Below are positions 1 through 9,087 of a stretch of DNA of 64,000 nt, in pieces. The position numbers were made by a program, and so were the translations under genes. Source of the stretch: Isoetes taiwanensis (lineage: Eukaryota; Streptophyta; Lycopodiopsida; Isoetales; Isoetaceae); assembly GCA_021234155.1 (NCBI GenBank), contig JAJEKV010000097.1:1864001-1928000 (forward strand), given 5' to 3'. Each line of letters begins with the position of its first letter. The stretch's first letter is position 1. Below the pieces are notes generated by a model. That model did not search any database, was not told the origin of the DNA, and saw nothing but the letters and a program-made list of their open reading frames with translations.

Positions 1-300
1 AAAAAAATTGAACTTGTGCACAGTGATCTTTGTGGACCCTTGAATGTCAGACCATATATGGATAAAGATATTTTACTACATTCACTAACAATTTTTCCAG
101 GAAAACAAAATGCTATACACCAAGGACAGCATCAAGCTTTTGAGGCATTCAAATTGTTCCAAGCTGAAGTTGAAAATAAACAAGTAAGAAAATAGTGTTT
201 CAGAACTGACAAAGGTGGGGAATTCATGTCTGATAGGTTTAATAGTTATTGTTCTCAAAATGGAATAAGGAGTCAGATACATCACAACAAAATGGGGTCC
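1..300 (+). pseudogene. Ty1/copia integrase relic (partial)
   Basis: Frame 1 from base 1 reads as a copia integrase core: IELVHSDLCGPL, then FEAFKLFQAEVENKQVRK, an in-frame TAG at 193-195, then FRTDKGGEFMSDRF and NGIRSQ. The HSDLCGP and RTDKGGEF blocks carry the first two acidic residues of the DDE triad in this family. The segment normally between them is shortened and does not read sensibly. There is no upstream gag or downstream RT. The left part would lie beyond the window edge. A decayed fragment with no expected function. Confidence 0.8.
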
Positions 301-928
301 CAGAACGGAAAAACAATGTAAGATCAATGTTTCTTGTTTCCCTTTGTTCATAATTCATGACCAGGAAGTCTTTAAGCTAAGTCTTTCATTTGGTTCTAGA
401 AGCGGTCTTTTCATCTGCAAACCCTTTATTTTCCATTCTTTCCTTTTTTTCTTTCTTGATGTTTGTTGACTTTTTTTTCTCTTTTTATCTTGTCTTGCAT
501 CTCGTCTTTTCTTTTCTCGCTAGATTTCCTGCCATCTACCATTGCACCTAAGGTTTATAAGGTGGAGTGTTCCTCTTCTTTCGGCCATATAATGTTGTTG
601 TTTTTGCTAGAAGAGTCTTCCCAATAATGCAATGGTTTTATGGCAACATAGAACCGCCGTTCTTGGAGAAGACATGCCTTTTTTGGAACGTCTATTTTTT
701 CCATAAGATCCTTTTTACAGGTTATATATCTCATTAGCTCTAGGTTTTCATCATCGGCCTTCCTCTTGAGTGTTCCATCTTTTTGTGTTTGTCTTACTAC
801 TTTCCCACCTTCCCATGCCCTTTTGTAATATACTTGGAATGTGTGGTCTTTTTTCCTCGTCTTGTTTGTTTATGTTTCCTTCATTTGTAATTTATGGGCG
901 GATGTTCTTCCCTGCCTTAATTGCATTT
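301..928. other. Intergenic, AT/T-rich, no gene seen
   Basis: T-rich sequence without a convincing ORF. The stretch around 585-630 resembles 15015-15060 (both contain atgttgttgttttt..gctagaagagtcttcc), so it is probably part of a dispersed repeat. Confidence 0.5.
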
Positions 929-991
929 GATTCCCGTGACCTATTGGTCTCCGTGGACGTTAAAAAAACTATTCTATTCTATTCTATTCTT
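929..991 (+). repeat. 3' end of a pentanucleotide-tailed LINE
   Basis: This stretch matches the 3' end of the LINE at 31086-33358: both share a block like ctattggtctc(c/a)gtggacg followed by AAAAAAACT and then a run of ATTCT units. Only about 60 bp is shared, so it is a heavily 5'-truncated copy. It shows that the (ATTCT)n tail belongs to the element family and not to the insertion site. Confidence 0.65.
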
Positions 992-1125
992 TCATCTAGG
1001 CAGATATTCTTCCCCACTCTGTTTTCTGTGTTGAGTTGTTTGGACGGATGTTCTTCCCCGCACTAGTTTGCAGATGTCATTCCTGGCTAGCCGGATGTTC
1101 TTCCTCGTCCATTCGCTTATGCTCA

Positions 1126-1130
1126 TTTTA
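1126..1130 (+). repeat. Target-site duplication TTTTA (left)
   Basis: TTTTA directly precedes the left LTR (which starts TGTGATGCTCCC) and recurs at 14304-14308 directly after the right LTR (which ends CGTCACA). Five base pairs is the usual length for Ty3 integrases. Confidence 0.85.
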
Positions 1131-2738
1131 TGTGATGCTCCCAGAATATATACGACCCTCGGACGTATACATACGGGGACTTTCCCCTCCCATGGCGATC
1201 ATCTCACCATGAGCAGGGCCCTCCGTCTGTTTCGGGCCATCTATGAAATGAGGCCCGAAGAAGGACACGAAGGGGTCATTCGGCCCACGCCTTCAATGGG
1301 ACTCCTACGTCGCGGAAGCATGAATACAAGGGTTAGCACACAGCACGAATATACATAAATAACCACCACGAAGGGTGGCGCATCCATCCAAAATACCAAC
1401 GGCATAGAATATGCATCTAATCCTAAGAAAACGCCCAAAACCGGGTTCTACCCCCTCGGACTCCAAAGAGGATCGATCGGATGGTTTGGGCCTCAAGAGA
1501 TCAGCGCACCGAAGTCTTGGCATGGCGCTATTGGCATAGAACATCGGCTAGGGTTGTCCACTCCATCCGCCCCTCCCTCATGCACACTTTGCGGATGGGT
1601 CAATTCATGCTATGGCTTCGCTATAGCCTTACGGAGACGCAGTTCAAGGGATCACCCTTTTGAGCCTACTCCAGGTTCATGGCGCCTGGTCCGATGAGGC
1701 GGTCTGGGAAGCGCCCCTTCCGGAATCACAAAGTGGTTCCATGGGTGAGCTAGAGAATAATGCGCGCATCATCACCCCCGCATCCGCATCTCAGACTTAC
1801 TCACCCTAAATCTACTCAAAGTGCAAGGTGCTCCATACGGATCACACCTCTACACCCAGGGAGTGTCGGGGACCCATACCCGCCCTCTATGTGACCGGCT
1901 ATCCTAGCCTAGCCCAGAGGGAGGAGTCTCGGGAGCCTTGTATGCTCGTGCAAGACCCCACCCCTCATGTCACCACTGTGTTCCTTGTCTGGTGCTAAGC
2001 CAGACCATAGCATCTAGGACCCGGTGGGCTCTTGTGCACTGTAAAACTTATAATGGGACTCTACAGGGCTATCTAGGAGCAAACTACAATACACGGTTCG
2101 AGGTCTCTACCCCGTAATCCCCCGCTTGGTCAGTTTAAACAAAGAACTAACAATCCATCCTTTCGGGAGTAAGAACCAAATTGAATATAAAGAGAACTTG
2201 CTTGTACAATCAAGGGTTAGTTTCTATGATTGAATCACAAAGAGAACAGAGAAACGGACACAACCAAGCGTTATCTAGAATCCACATAGCCACCTACCTG
2301 AATTACATTTGGACCCGTTTCCATGGGGCCTCCATCTCCTCGGGAGTTGAGAATTCACCGGTTTGCTTCACAGGATGACCGGTATGGTGGCTCTCTGCCG
2401 GTGTATGATGGCGCTCAGCTCCTCCTCTTCTTTGGTCGAATTCCAGGAGTCCATCACAGGGATAGGGGTCAAGTTGGCATCCTAACTTGGCAACCCCCAT
2501 GTTTGCCCAATCGATTGGGGCGGTGGCGCCCCCAAACAATAATTAGCCTAATTAAGTTATTATCTTTAATGTATTAAATTAGCATAGCTAATTTAATCCT
2601 TTTAAGAGTAACCCCCATGGTTACAATTAAGTTCCCATACCCCCATGGTGGCGTACCTTTAGGGGGTGACGTGCTTGTATTTGTACGTGTCCTGTATAAA
2701 TACGTGACGTAGACCGTATAAATACGTGGAACGTCACA
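1131..2738 (-). repeat. 3' LTR of the chromovirus
   Basis: About 1608 bp, starting TGTGATG and ending GTCACA on the plus strand; in element orientation it starts TGTGACGTTCC. It aligns end to end with 12706-14303 but differs by many small indels and substitutions, often in C/G-rich runs (for example around 1440-1500 versus 13020-13080). Near the element-5' end, around 2680-2730, lie two spaced copies of a TATAAATACGTG motif (in reverse complement), possible TATA-like promoter elements of the U3 region. The divergence indicates an old insertion or poor base calling. Confidence 0.9.
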
Positions 2739-2751
2739 TTCTCCCCTCCTT
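2739..2751 (-). promoter_or_regulatory. Polypurine tract
   Basis: On the minus strand AAGGAGGGGAGAA lies immediately upstream of the 3' LTR start (TGTGACG). This is the expected position and composition of the plus-strand DNA primer of an LTR retrotransposon, and it fixes the element's orientation. Confidence 0.9.
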
Positions 2752-3254
2752 AAAAATAATCTTTGTCCTCGGCGCATTGGGGTTATGTCGAATACATATA
2801 AATAAAGCACTCAATTAGAAAATGGAGTTAAGAAGATAACATTAATACGTTGAAGTTATAGTATTTCGGACAGTAATACATTGAAGTTGAAAATATCAAA
2901 GTACAAGCACCAAGGTGCCTTATACAAACTTATCATCAAGAGAGTGTAGGACCAAAGTCCGATTTAAAACATGCAGACAACCAAAAATCACACATGTAGA
3001 CAAAACCAATACGGGAAAAGTTGGGTCATCAGCAACCCTCTATACAAGGCAGGTGACGATCTGTTCACTGGCCTGCACACATCAATATACCCGTAGGTTA
3101 ATAATATGATTAAATTGTGGTTGAAGGGACCACCCCCTATAAATAAAAGAAAAAGTATCTAGAAGGGAACCTATCATGTCTACGGCTTGCAATTCATTGT
3201 GGCATAAGGAATGGTTCAGTTCCCCGTATAGCCGGAATGAACGCAGTCTATTTA

Positions 3255-3827
3255 CTAGATGCTTTTTAAGCAATTCGCGGTCATGTCAACATCAACAATA
3301 CACCACGTCCTAGAGAACACGAAGGTGATCTCATCATTGGTTATTATTATAATATACGATGCATCTACCCCTCTAGAATATGATTCTCGGCAAATCAAGC
3401 CTTCAAGCTTACCGCCGGGAGCGGGGTTGATAGCATCGTTGATGGTGCGGCCTTGAGATTCCCGCATGAAGTCCGGATAGTGCTTCTCAAGGTCTATCTT
3501 CATCACCCAGGTAGCATCTTCAACTGGTAAGTGCTTCCACTTGACCAAGTATTGCAACATTTGAGTCCTTCTGGTCTGTTTGTAAGCTCGATCAAGAAGA
3601 GCTTCGGGCACTATTTCCAGCTGCTCTTCAGTCATTTCTAGGAGAGTTGGGGTATCCAAAACCTCCTCCGGATCAGGGGTGTGTTGCTTCAGAAGACTCA
3701 CGTGAAAGACCTTGTGGATCTTCAAGCGGGGTGGCAAGTCCAAGCGATATGCCTGTTCTCCCACGCTGTTGAGTATCCCGAAACGCCCAAAACCCCATCC
3801 GGGTGCCAACTTCTTACAGATTACCAA
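3255..3827 (-). CDS. Pol C-terminus with chromodomain
   Basis: The 190-residue frame begins with an integrase C-terminal region (KIHKVFHVSLLKQH) and continues into a chromodomain: LEIVPEALLDRAYKQ, then QYLVKWKHLPVEDATWV and a terminal helix DLEKHYPDF. The WKHLP..DATW pattern is the usual chromovirus form, which in this family binds histone-tail marks and biases integration into heterochromatin. The frame runs on about 60 residues past the domain with no similarity seen, so the true stop may have been lost. It is separated from the integrase frame by a frameshift near 3830-3860. That an element with a histone-reading domain also carries histone-like ORFs is noteworthy. Confidence 0.9.
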   Translation of the reverse strand: MVICKKLAPGWGFGRFGILNSVGEQAYRLDLPPRLKIHKVFHVSLLKQHTPDPEEVLDTPTLLEMTEEQLEIVPEALLDRAYKQTRRTQMLQYLVKWKHLPVEDATWVMKIDLEKHYPDFMRESQGRTINDAINPAPGGKLEGLICRESYSRGVDASYIIIITNDEITFVFSRTWCIVDVDMTANCLKSI

Positions 3828-3856
3828 TTTTAAGCTTGGCTTGTTTTACTTTGATC

Positions 3857-4846
3857 TTAAGCCAAACCGATTCGCCCCACTGAAGATTCGGGGGTTCGGT
3901 GCTTATCCGCTAGACTCTTCGGACGATTGCGTCGCGCCAATAAGTAACCCCGAACTTCCTCCACCAAGGCCTGCATTTCTAAAAGGAGTTGTTGAGAGAC
4001 CTCCACTTTAGAAACAGGGTTATGCCACGTGTCTGGAGTAAGACATTGATAGCCATAATTTATCATGAAGGGAGACATCTTTGAAGACTCCTGCTTCGTA
4101 CTGTTATAGGCGAACTCTACCAGATAAATATAATCCGCCCATTGTGACTGTTTACTCCATACATAGCTTCGTAGCATATCTTCGATAATACGATTAACAC
4201 GTTCTGTTTGACCATCTGTCTGAGGATGGTAAGCTGTGCTCATGGCAAGCTTGGTCTGGATGGTGGCGAAGAAATCCTTCCAGAATGCACTGACAAACTT
4301 AGGATCCCTATCTGATACAATTACTCTCGGCATCCCGTGCAACCTGAAAATTTCTTTTGCAAAGAGCAAGGCGGTGTCGAAGGCGGTGTCCGTGGTGCGA
4401 CATGGCAGGAAGTGAGCCATCTTTGATAATTTGTCGACCACGACCATTAATGCATCATATCCACGGAGAGTGCGTGGAAGGCCCACAATGAAATCCATGG
4501 TTATGACTTCCCACTTGGCGTTGGGCACATCCAAAGGTTGCAACTCCCCTGGAACTCTTAATTGCTCAGCCTTGGTTTGCTTTACAAAAACGACAATCGC
4601 TTTGATGTACCTAGCAATATCCTTCTTCATGGAAGGCCAAAAATAGCTGGAGCGGATCTTAAAGTAAGTTTTCATAAAACCCGCATGTCCCGCTATAGGG
4701 CTGTTGTGTGTGTCATGGAGAATCAGCTTTCGCACTCCTGAAGTCACTGGAACACACAACTTATCTTTGTGATATAACAAATTGCCCTCTTTCTTATATG
4801 AACGGAATGCTTCACGTTCTTTATTGGTACGGGCTTCCTTACCCAA
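3857..4846 (-). CDS. Integrase core of the chromovirus Pol
   Basis: 329 residues. The N-terminal zinc-binding region shows HDTHNSPIAGHAGFMKT; the expected Cys pair is displaced, because DCRFCK lies in the neighbouring frame at about 4585-4600 while the open frame reads IVVFVKQTK, which implies two compensating indels. The catalytic triad is visible: MDFIVGLP (Asp), VSDRDPKFVSAFW (Asp), and HPQTDGQTERVNR (Glu). It would integrate element cDNA. Upstream it adjoins the RNase H frame; downstream the chromodomain follows in another frame. Confidence 0.93.
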   Translation of the reverse strand: MGKEARTNKEREAFRSYKKEGNLLYHKDKLCVPVTSGVRKLILHDTHNSPIAGHAGFMKTYFKIRSSYFWPSMKKDIARYIKAIVVFVKQTKAEQLRVPGELQPLDVPNAKWEVITMDFIVGLPRTLRGYDALMVVVDKLSKMAHFLPCRTTDTAFDTALLFAKEIFRLHGMPRVIVSDRDPKFVSAFWKDFFATIQTKLAMSTAYHPQTDGQTERVNRIIEDMLRSYVWSKQSQWADYIYLVEFAYNSTKQESSKMSPFMINYGYQCLTPDTWHNPVSKVEVSQQLLLEMQALVEEVRGYLLARRNRPKSLADKHRTPESSVGRIGLA

Positions 4847-4860
4847 ACTTTCGCCAAATA

Positions 4861-5328
4861 TTACGTAATTCGATCCGTGGCGGTGGTCTGTTCTATCTGC
4901 TTCCCAAACTCGCTGGTGAGTGTGGAAATGGCGTTACAATGGGTCCGGGTTATGAAGGGATGACGTGACAAAGCATCCGCAACCACATTGTGCTTTCCTG
5001 GCTTGTATACAATCTCGAAGTCATATTCCTCGAGGAATTCCATCCATCTTCGCTGACGGAGATTTAGATTTGGCTGGGTGGATAGATAGCGGAGACTCTG
5101 ATGATCCGTATCGAGCTGAAACCTTCTACCAAGAAGGTAGTGTCTCCAAATACGGAGAGCACGAACAACTGCCAGCAACTCCTGATCATGGGTAGGATAT
5201 CGCTGCTCTGCATCATTCATCTTCTTTGAATCGTAGGCAACAATTCTCCCTTCCTGCATTAAGACTCCACCGGTAGCTATCTTACTAGCATCGGTGGCTA
5301 CCGATTTATCCTTTTCAGGATCAGGCAA
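4861..5328 (-). CDS. RNase H domain of the chromovirus Pol
   Basis: 155 residues with the typical Ty3 RNase H pattern: the catalytic Asp in [15 protein letters not shown], the Glu in [19 protein letters not shown], the Asp in [10 protein letters not shown], and [10 protein letters not shown] at the end. It degrades the RNA strand during reverse transcription. It overlaps the RT frame by 8 bases in another frame, a frameshift relative to the single Pol polyprotein expected. Confidence 0.92.
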   Translation of the reverse strand: MPDPEKDKSVATDASKIATGGVLMQEGRIVAYDSKKMNDAEQRYPTHDQELLAVVRALRIWRHYLLGRRFQLDTDHQSLRYLSTQPNLNLRQRRWMEFLEEYDFEIVYKPGKHNVVADALSRHPFITRTHCNAISTLTSEFGKQIEQTTATDRIT

Positions 5329-6181
5329 GGTGAGGACCGGTGTAGATGTTAAAGCATCCTTGAGCTTCGGCCCCGACTTGGACTTTTGCTTTCCAATGTT
5401 CCATCCAATCCTTCACTTTCTCATGCCTTGTGAGATTAGTAAGAGGTGCGGCAATTGTTGCAAAATCCTTAACAAATTTTCGATAATATCCTGCGAGTCC
5501 CAAGAAACTCCGGACCTCTGAAACATTAGCTGGAATGGGCCAATCCTTTACTGCTTCTATCTTGGCTGGGTCCGTAGCAATTCCTTCTGCTGAAATAATA
5601 TGCCCCAAATAGTCGACCCTCGGAGTGGCGAACTTGCATTTAGAAAACTTGGCAAAGAGCTGATGGCGTCTTAGCTTCTGCAAAGCCAATCGAAGATGTT
5701 GTTCATGTTGCTGCAAGGTTTTACTATAGATGAGAATGTCATCAAAGAAAATGACAACAAAGTCATCCAAGTATTGGCGGAAGATGTCATTCATCAACCG
5801 CATAAACGTTGCAGGGGCATTGGTCAATCCAAAAGGCATGACGGTAAACTCATAATGCCCATATCTGGTGCGAAAAGCAGACTTATGAATGTCCTCCTCT
5901 TTTATCCTTATCTGATGGTATCCGGAGCGCAAATCAATCTTGGAGAAATATTTTGCTCCTTGTAACTGGTCCATAAGATCATCTGCCCTAGGCAAAGCAT
6001 AGCGATTCTTGATGGTATGCTTATTGAGTTGCCTATAATCAATACACATCCTTAAGGAGCCATCTTTCTTCTTGACAAAAAATAATAGGAGCGCCAAATG
6101 GTGAAACACTAGGCGAATAAACCCCGTGTTCATTAACTCTTGTAGTTGTTTCTTAAGCTCAGCTAACTCCGGAGGGCTCAT
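5321..6181 (-). CDS. Reverse transcriptase of the chromovirus Pol
   Basis: 286 residues. The RT blocks run in order: [35 protein letters not shown] (first catalytic Asp), [21 protein letters not shown], and [12 protein letters not shown], the FxDD active site. The thumb/connection region ([16 protein letters not shown] and [16 protein letters not shown]) follows. The start at 6181 is only where the open frame begins; protease lies just upstream in another frame. The last 20 residues run out of the family pattern where the frame is lost before RNase H. Confidence 0.94.
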   Translation of the reverse strand: MSPPELAELKKQLQELMNTGFIRLVFHHLALLLFFVKKKDGSLRMCIDYRQLNKHTIKNRYALPRADDLMDQLQGAKYFSKIDLRSGYHQIRIKEEDIHKSAFRTRYGHYEFTVMPFGLTNAPATFMRLMNDIFRQYLDDFVVIFFDDILIYSKTLQQHEQHLRLALQKLRRHQLFAKFSKCKFATPRVDYLGHIISAEGIATDPAKIEAVKDWPIPANVSEVRSFLGLAGYYRKFVKDFATIAAPLTNLTRHEKVKDWMEHWKAKVQVGAEAQGCFNIYTGPHLA

Positions 6182-6659
6182 TGGTGCAGGGCCTTGCTTT
6201 GGTAGGCTTAGTACCGGTTCAAGAGTTATTTCACATTCTACCCCTCCGAAAGGAGGAAGCTTGTGGATCTGATCCGGAAAAAAAGATCGCTAAATTCTCA
6301 AGAAGGGTAGCAAATGTCCGGTGCTAAAGGCCGATTACTTGCTTCGCTTGGAGTCGGACTCAATGGAGGCAAGTTTAATGAGGCAAAGGAGTTCATTCCT
6401 GGCGTATAGCTTTTTCTAACTTGTTTATTGACATCGACCAAGAGATAGCGGAGTTGAATGAATCACCTTTATAGTCACACGTGCTCCATTAGCGGCGTTG
6501 AAGGTGACCTCCCGCTTTCTCACAGTCTATGTTGGCCTTGGCGGATGCTAAAAACTCCATTCCAACAATAAGATCATATCTGCCAATGTCCATTAACTTC
6601 GGCACCCAAGGCAACCGGGCACCCGCAACCGCATCTTAAGGTTAATACTGGCGCCATGA

Positions 6660-7060
6660 GTGTGTCCGATCTTACCAATCGCTAATGTGGATCGCTTAGG
6701 TCGATCTCAACGTTTCCAAATTGCGACACAGGCCATTCTAGGAGAAGCAAAATTATGCGCATTACCCGTGTCCATCAAAATTATGAAGGGCTTCTTGTCT
6801 ACTTGGCCTATTGTAGAAATAATGGAAGGTGACTTTCACTGCCTCGCTTCTATAGCGGCAAGAATATGAGACGCACCACGAATGTACTCGGGAGCCTAAG
6901 CCCCTCCGGGCAGGGAGATTGGACTCCGGATCTTCCCAATCAAGGTCGGCCATGGCCACCGGGCACCAAGCGTGGCGACGGCAATTCTCGCATGAAGTGT
7001 CCAGGCCTCATACACCTGTAGCATGCCTTATCCCGTGCGGAGTTGTTCTCTCCCGCCTCT
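6660..7060 (-). pseudogene. Protease and Gag zinc-knuckle region
   Basis: Fragmented frames on the minus strand. Around 6740-6790 the sequence reads PFIILMDTGNAHNF, a retropepsin-like DTG active site in the context usual for Ty3 elements (DSGATHNF in relatives). Around 6975-7040 it reads ACYRCMRPGHFMRE, a CCHC zinc knuckle whose last Cys is missing in this frame. Multiple frameshifts make a continuous translation impossible here. The position, between the Gag capsid region and RT, agrees with the assignment. Confidence 0.7.
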
Positions 7061-7263
7061 TTAGGAATGGACCAGAAGAGGCCCCGAACTTCCTTGCCGG
7101 CATTGTTCTCGCTTATCCGGGCGTGCTAAAGGCTTTTTCTTCTCCCCGGGCGGCCGTAAGAATTGTGGCCCGAGAGGGCCCCCCAACTTTGGCGAACGGG
7201 TTTGTAAGGCGTGGACGGGCGTGGTCATGAAGTAAGGAGCAGGTCGCATGGATACCGGGTTCT

Positions 7264-8169
7264 TTAAGCGTCCTCCTCGAGGCTTAATGCCTTAGCTTCC
7301 GCCTCTGCTACTGATTTTGGGTCTATGGCCTTGACCATGCGTTTAATGGATGGGGCCAACCCTTCAATGTAGCCCTCTACTGCCCTTTTTTCATTCATTC
7401 CTGGTACATACAACCTCAAGCGCATAAATTCATCCGTGTAGGCCTGAACGGACATGCCCTTCTGTTCCAACCTGTAGAAGGTCTGAATCTATTGGCATTT
7501 ATGCGCACGAGGCACGTAATGCGATTTGAAAGCCTTAGCGAACTTGTTGAACTTGCACCTGCTCCTGTCCAGGTGCTTAGCTCTGGCATAACCCTTCCAC
7601 CAAATACGGGCAGCTCCGGTAAGGTTGGTGGTGGCAACCTTCCCTGTATCCTTCTCCGTCATTCCATAGGACTTCCCAAACTCCTTCATTTCGTCCAACC
7701 AAGATTCTGCATTCAAGCCTCCTCTGGATTTCCCATCAAACTGAGCCAACTTCCGGTTCTTCCATATACTAGTTATGGCTGTATCAACGGTTTTTCGGTA
7801 TTCCTTATCCTTACGCCTCGAATGGTCACTGTCTGATAGCGATGACCCAGAAGACACCGAAGTGGTTGAATGTGAGGAAGCGGCGCTATCCTTAGAGGAA
7901 CTTCGATGACGCTTAGCATGAGTCCTCCTTTGTACAGGTACAGGGCTAGCTCTGGGAGGAGATGGCTGTTGTGCAGGTGGACTCAATGGTCGCGGAGGTA
8001 ATTCCGGTCCGTCCTCCTGAGTTTGTTGCAGTGGATTGGTATGCAACACATAGGCCTGTAATTCGCCGAGTTGCCTTTTCATTAACATCAATTCCTGTTC
8101 AGGGGTGAGCCTACTGGCGTTGGAGGGTGTTTGCCAAGCGGCGTTACGTACACCGTCTATAGGGAGCAT
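7264..8169 (-). pseudogene. Gag polyprotein of the chromovirus (frameshifted)
   Basis: Two frames cover the retrotransposon Gag (PF03732-like) capsid region. The upstream part (7489-8169, 226 residues) starts MLPIDGVRNAAW and holds a coiled-coil-like QELMLMKRQLGELQAY, a Ser-rich linker, then AESWLDEMKEFGKSYG and LTGAARIWWKGYAR. The downstream part (7264-7470) reads MEQKGMSVQAYTDEFMRLRLYV and ends in EAEAKALSLEE, the usual end of the capsid domain. One frameshift near 7470-7490 separates them. Gag forms the particle that packages element RNA. The ATG at 8167-8169 follows an AT-rich leader. Confidence 0.85.
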
Positions 8170-8453
8170 TCATGAATATATAAGCAGATTTACATTAATG
8201 TACAATCCCTTTAAAATAATCGAGACAAAAAGAATATACAAACAGAAGACAATATTTTTATTTCATTCAAGTTGAGTACAACAACAAGTTGATTGGTACA
8301 TGGGTTAAGACAAAAGTAGGTATGATACAGTGGAAACTTTTAAAGTTTCTACTCGCACACAGCGTAACAGCAACAAAGTGGATCAGGCCTAGGGGTTGGC
8401 GAAGGGGTACAGGATCGCATAGCGGGTACTCTCCGCATGGCTTCGGACGAAGT

Positions 8454-8876
8454 TTATAAGCGTGCCTGTGCTTGGACAATGATTGCTTGGTATTCCCATG
8501 TTGGGCTGATAATGAGAAGGTTAAAAAGCCTTCGCATAGCATAAAAGAGTTGCCAAAGGTGGTCGTTGGCGTCCTCGAAAGCCTCATGCCTGCTCATATT
8601 CCAAGAGTCCTGTGCGACCACGGGGTCATCTTCGGATCTTCGAGCTCGGTCCCTAAGGATGTTAACTATCTCCAGCCCTTTGTCAGGATCGTAGGGTTCT
8701 CCTGGTGGCGGTGGTTCGATCTCATAGCCTTCCTCCCACTCTGGATATTCACCATATCTCTGGCCATAGTCTTGGTCCGGTGGTCCGGGATCGTCTCTCC
8801 TAACCATATCAGTGATTCTCTCCTCATATTCCCAATTGGTTTCCTCTGCAACATAGTTGGAATGAATAGAGAGCAT
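8454..8876 (-). CDS. Small acidic ORF of unknown function in the 5' block
   Basis: 140 residues, not recognised. The first half is acidic and proline-rich (YGEYPEWEEGYEIEPPPP) with many Tyr and Asp; the second half looks helical (DANDHLWQLFYAMRRLFNLL). It lies between ORF B and gag in the same orientation, preceded by about 200 bp of AT-rich DNA, as are the other 5' ORFs. A second frame continues past its stop with INFVRSHAESTRYAILYPFANP, so the original protein may have been about 20 residues longer. It could be a third accessory gene or a remnant of one. Confidence 0.45.
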   Translation of the reverse strand: MLSIHSNYVAEETNWEYEERITDMVRRDDPGPPDQDYGQRYGEYPEWEEGYEIEPPPPGEPYDPDKGLEIVNILRDRARRSEDDPVVAQDSWNMSRHEAFEDANDHLWQLFYAMRRLFNLLIISPTWEYQAIIVQAQARL

Positions 8877-9087
8877 TTTGTAGTTCCACTATATTCTAAA
8901 CTTCAATGCTTTGGAAGAGGATGTCATAAAAAAAAAGAGACAATTCAGTTGTACTCATCAAGAGAATTTTGTATTTAATAGGTAAATAAGGTACACCATT
9001 TTTCAATATGGTTCAAACAATTGCCAATCCAAAATCTCATAAACATACGTATATATATATAAACAAAAATTGCATAGCACAATCAGT

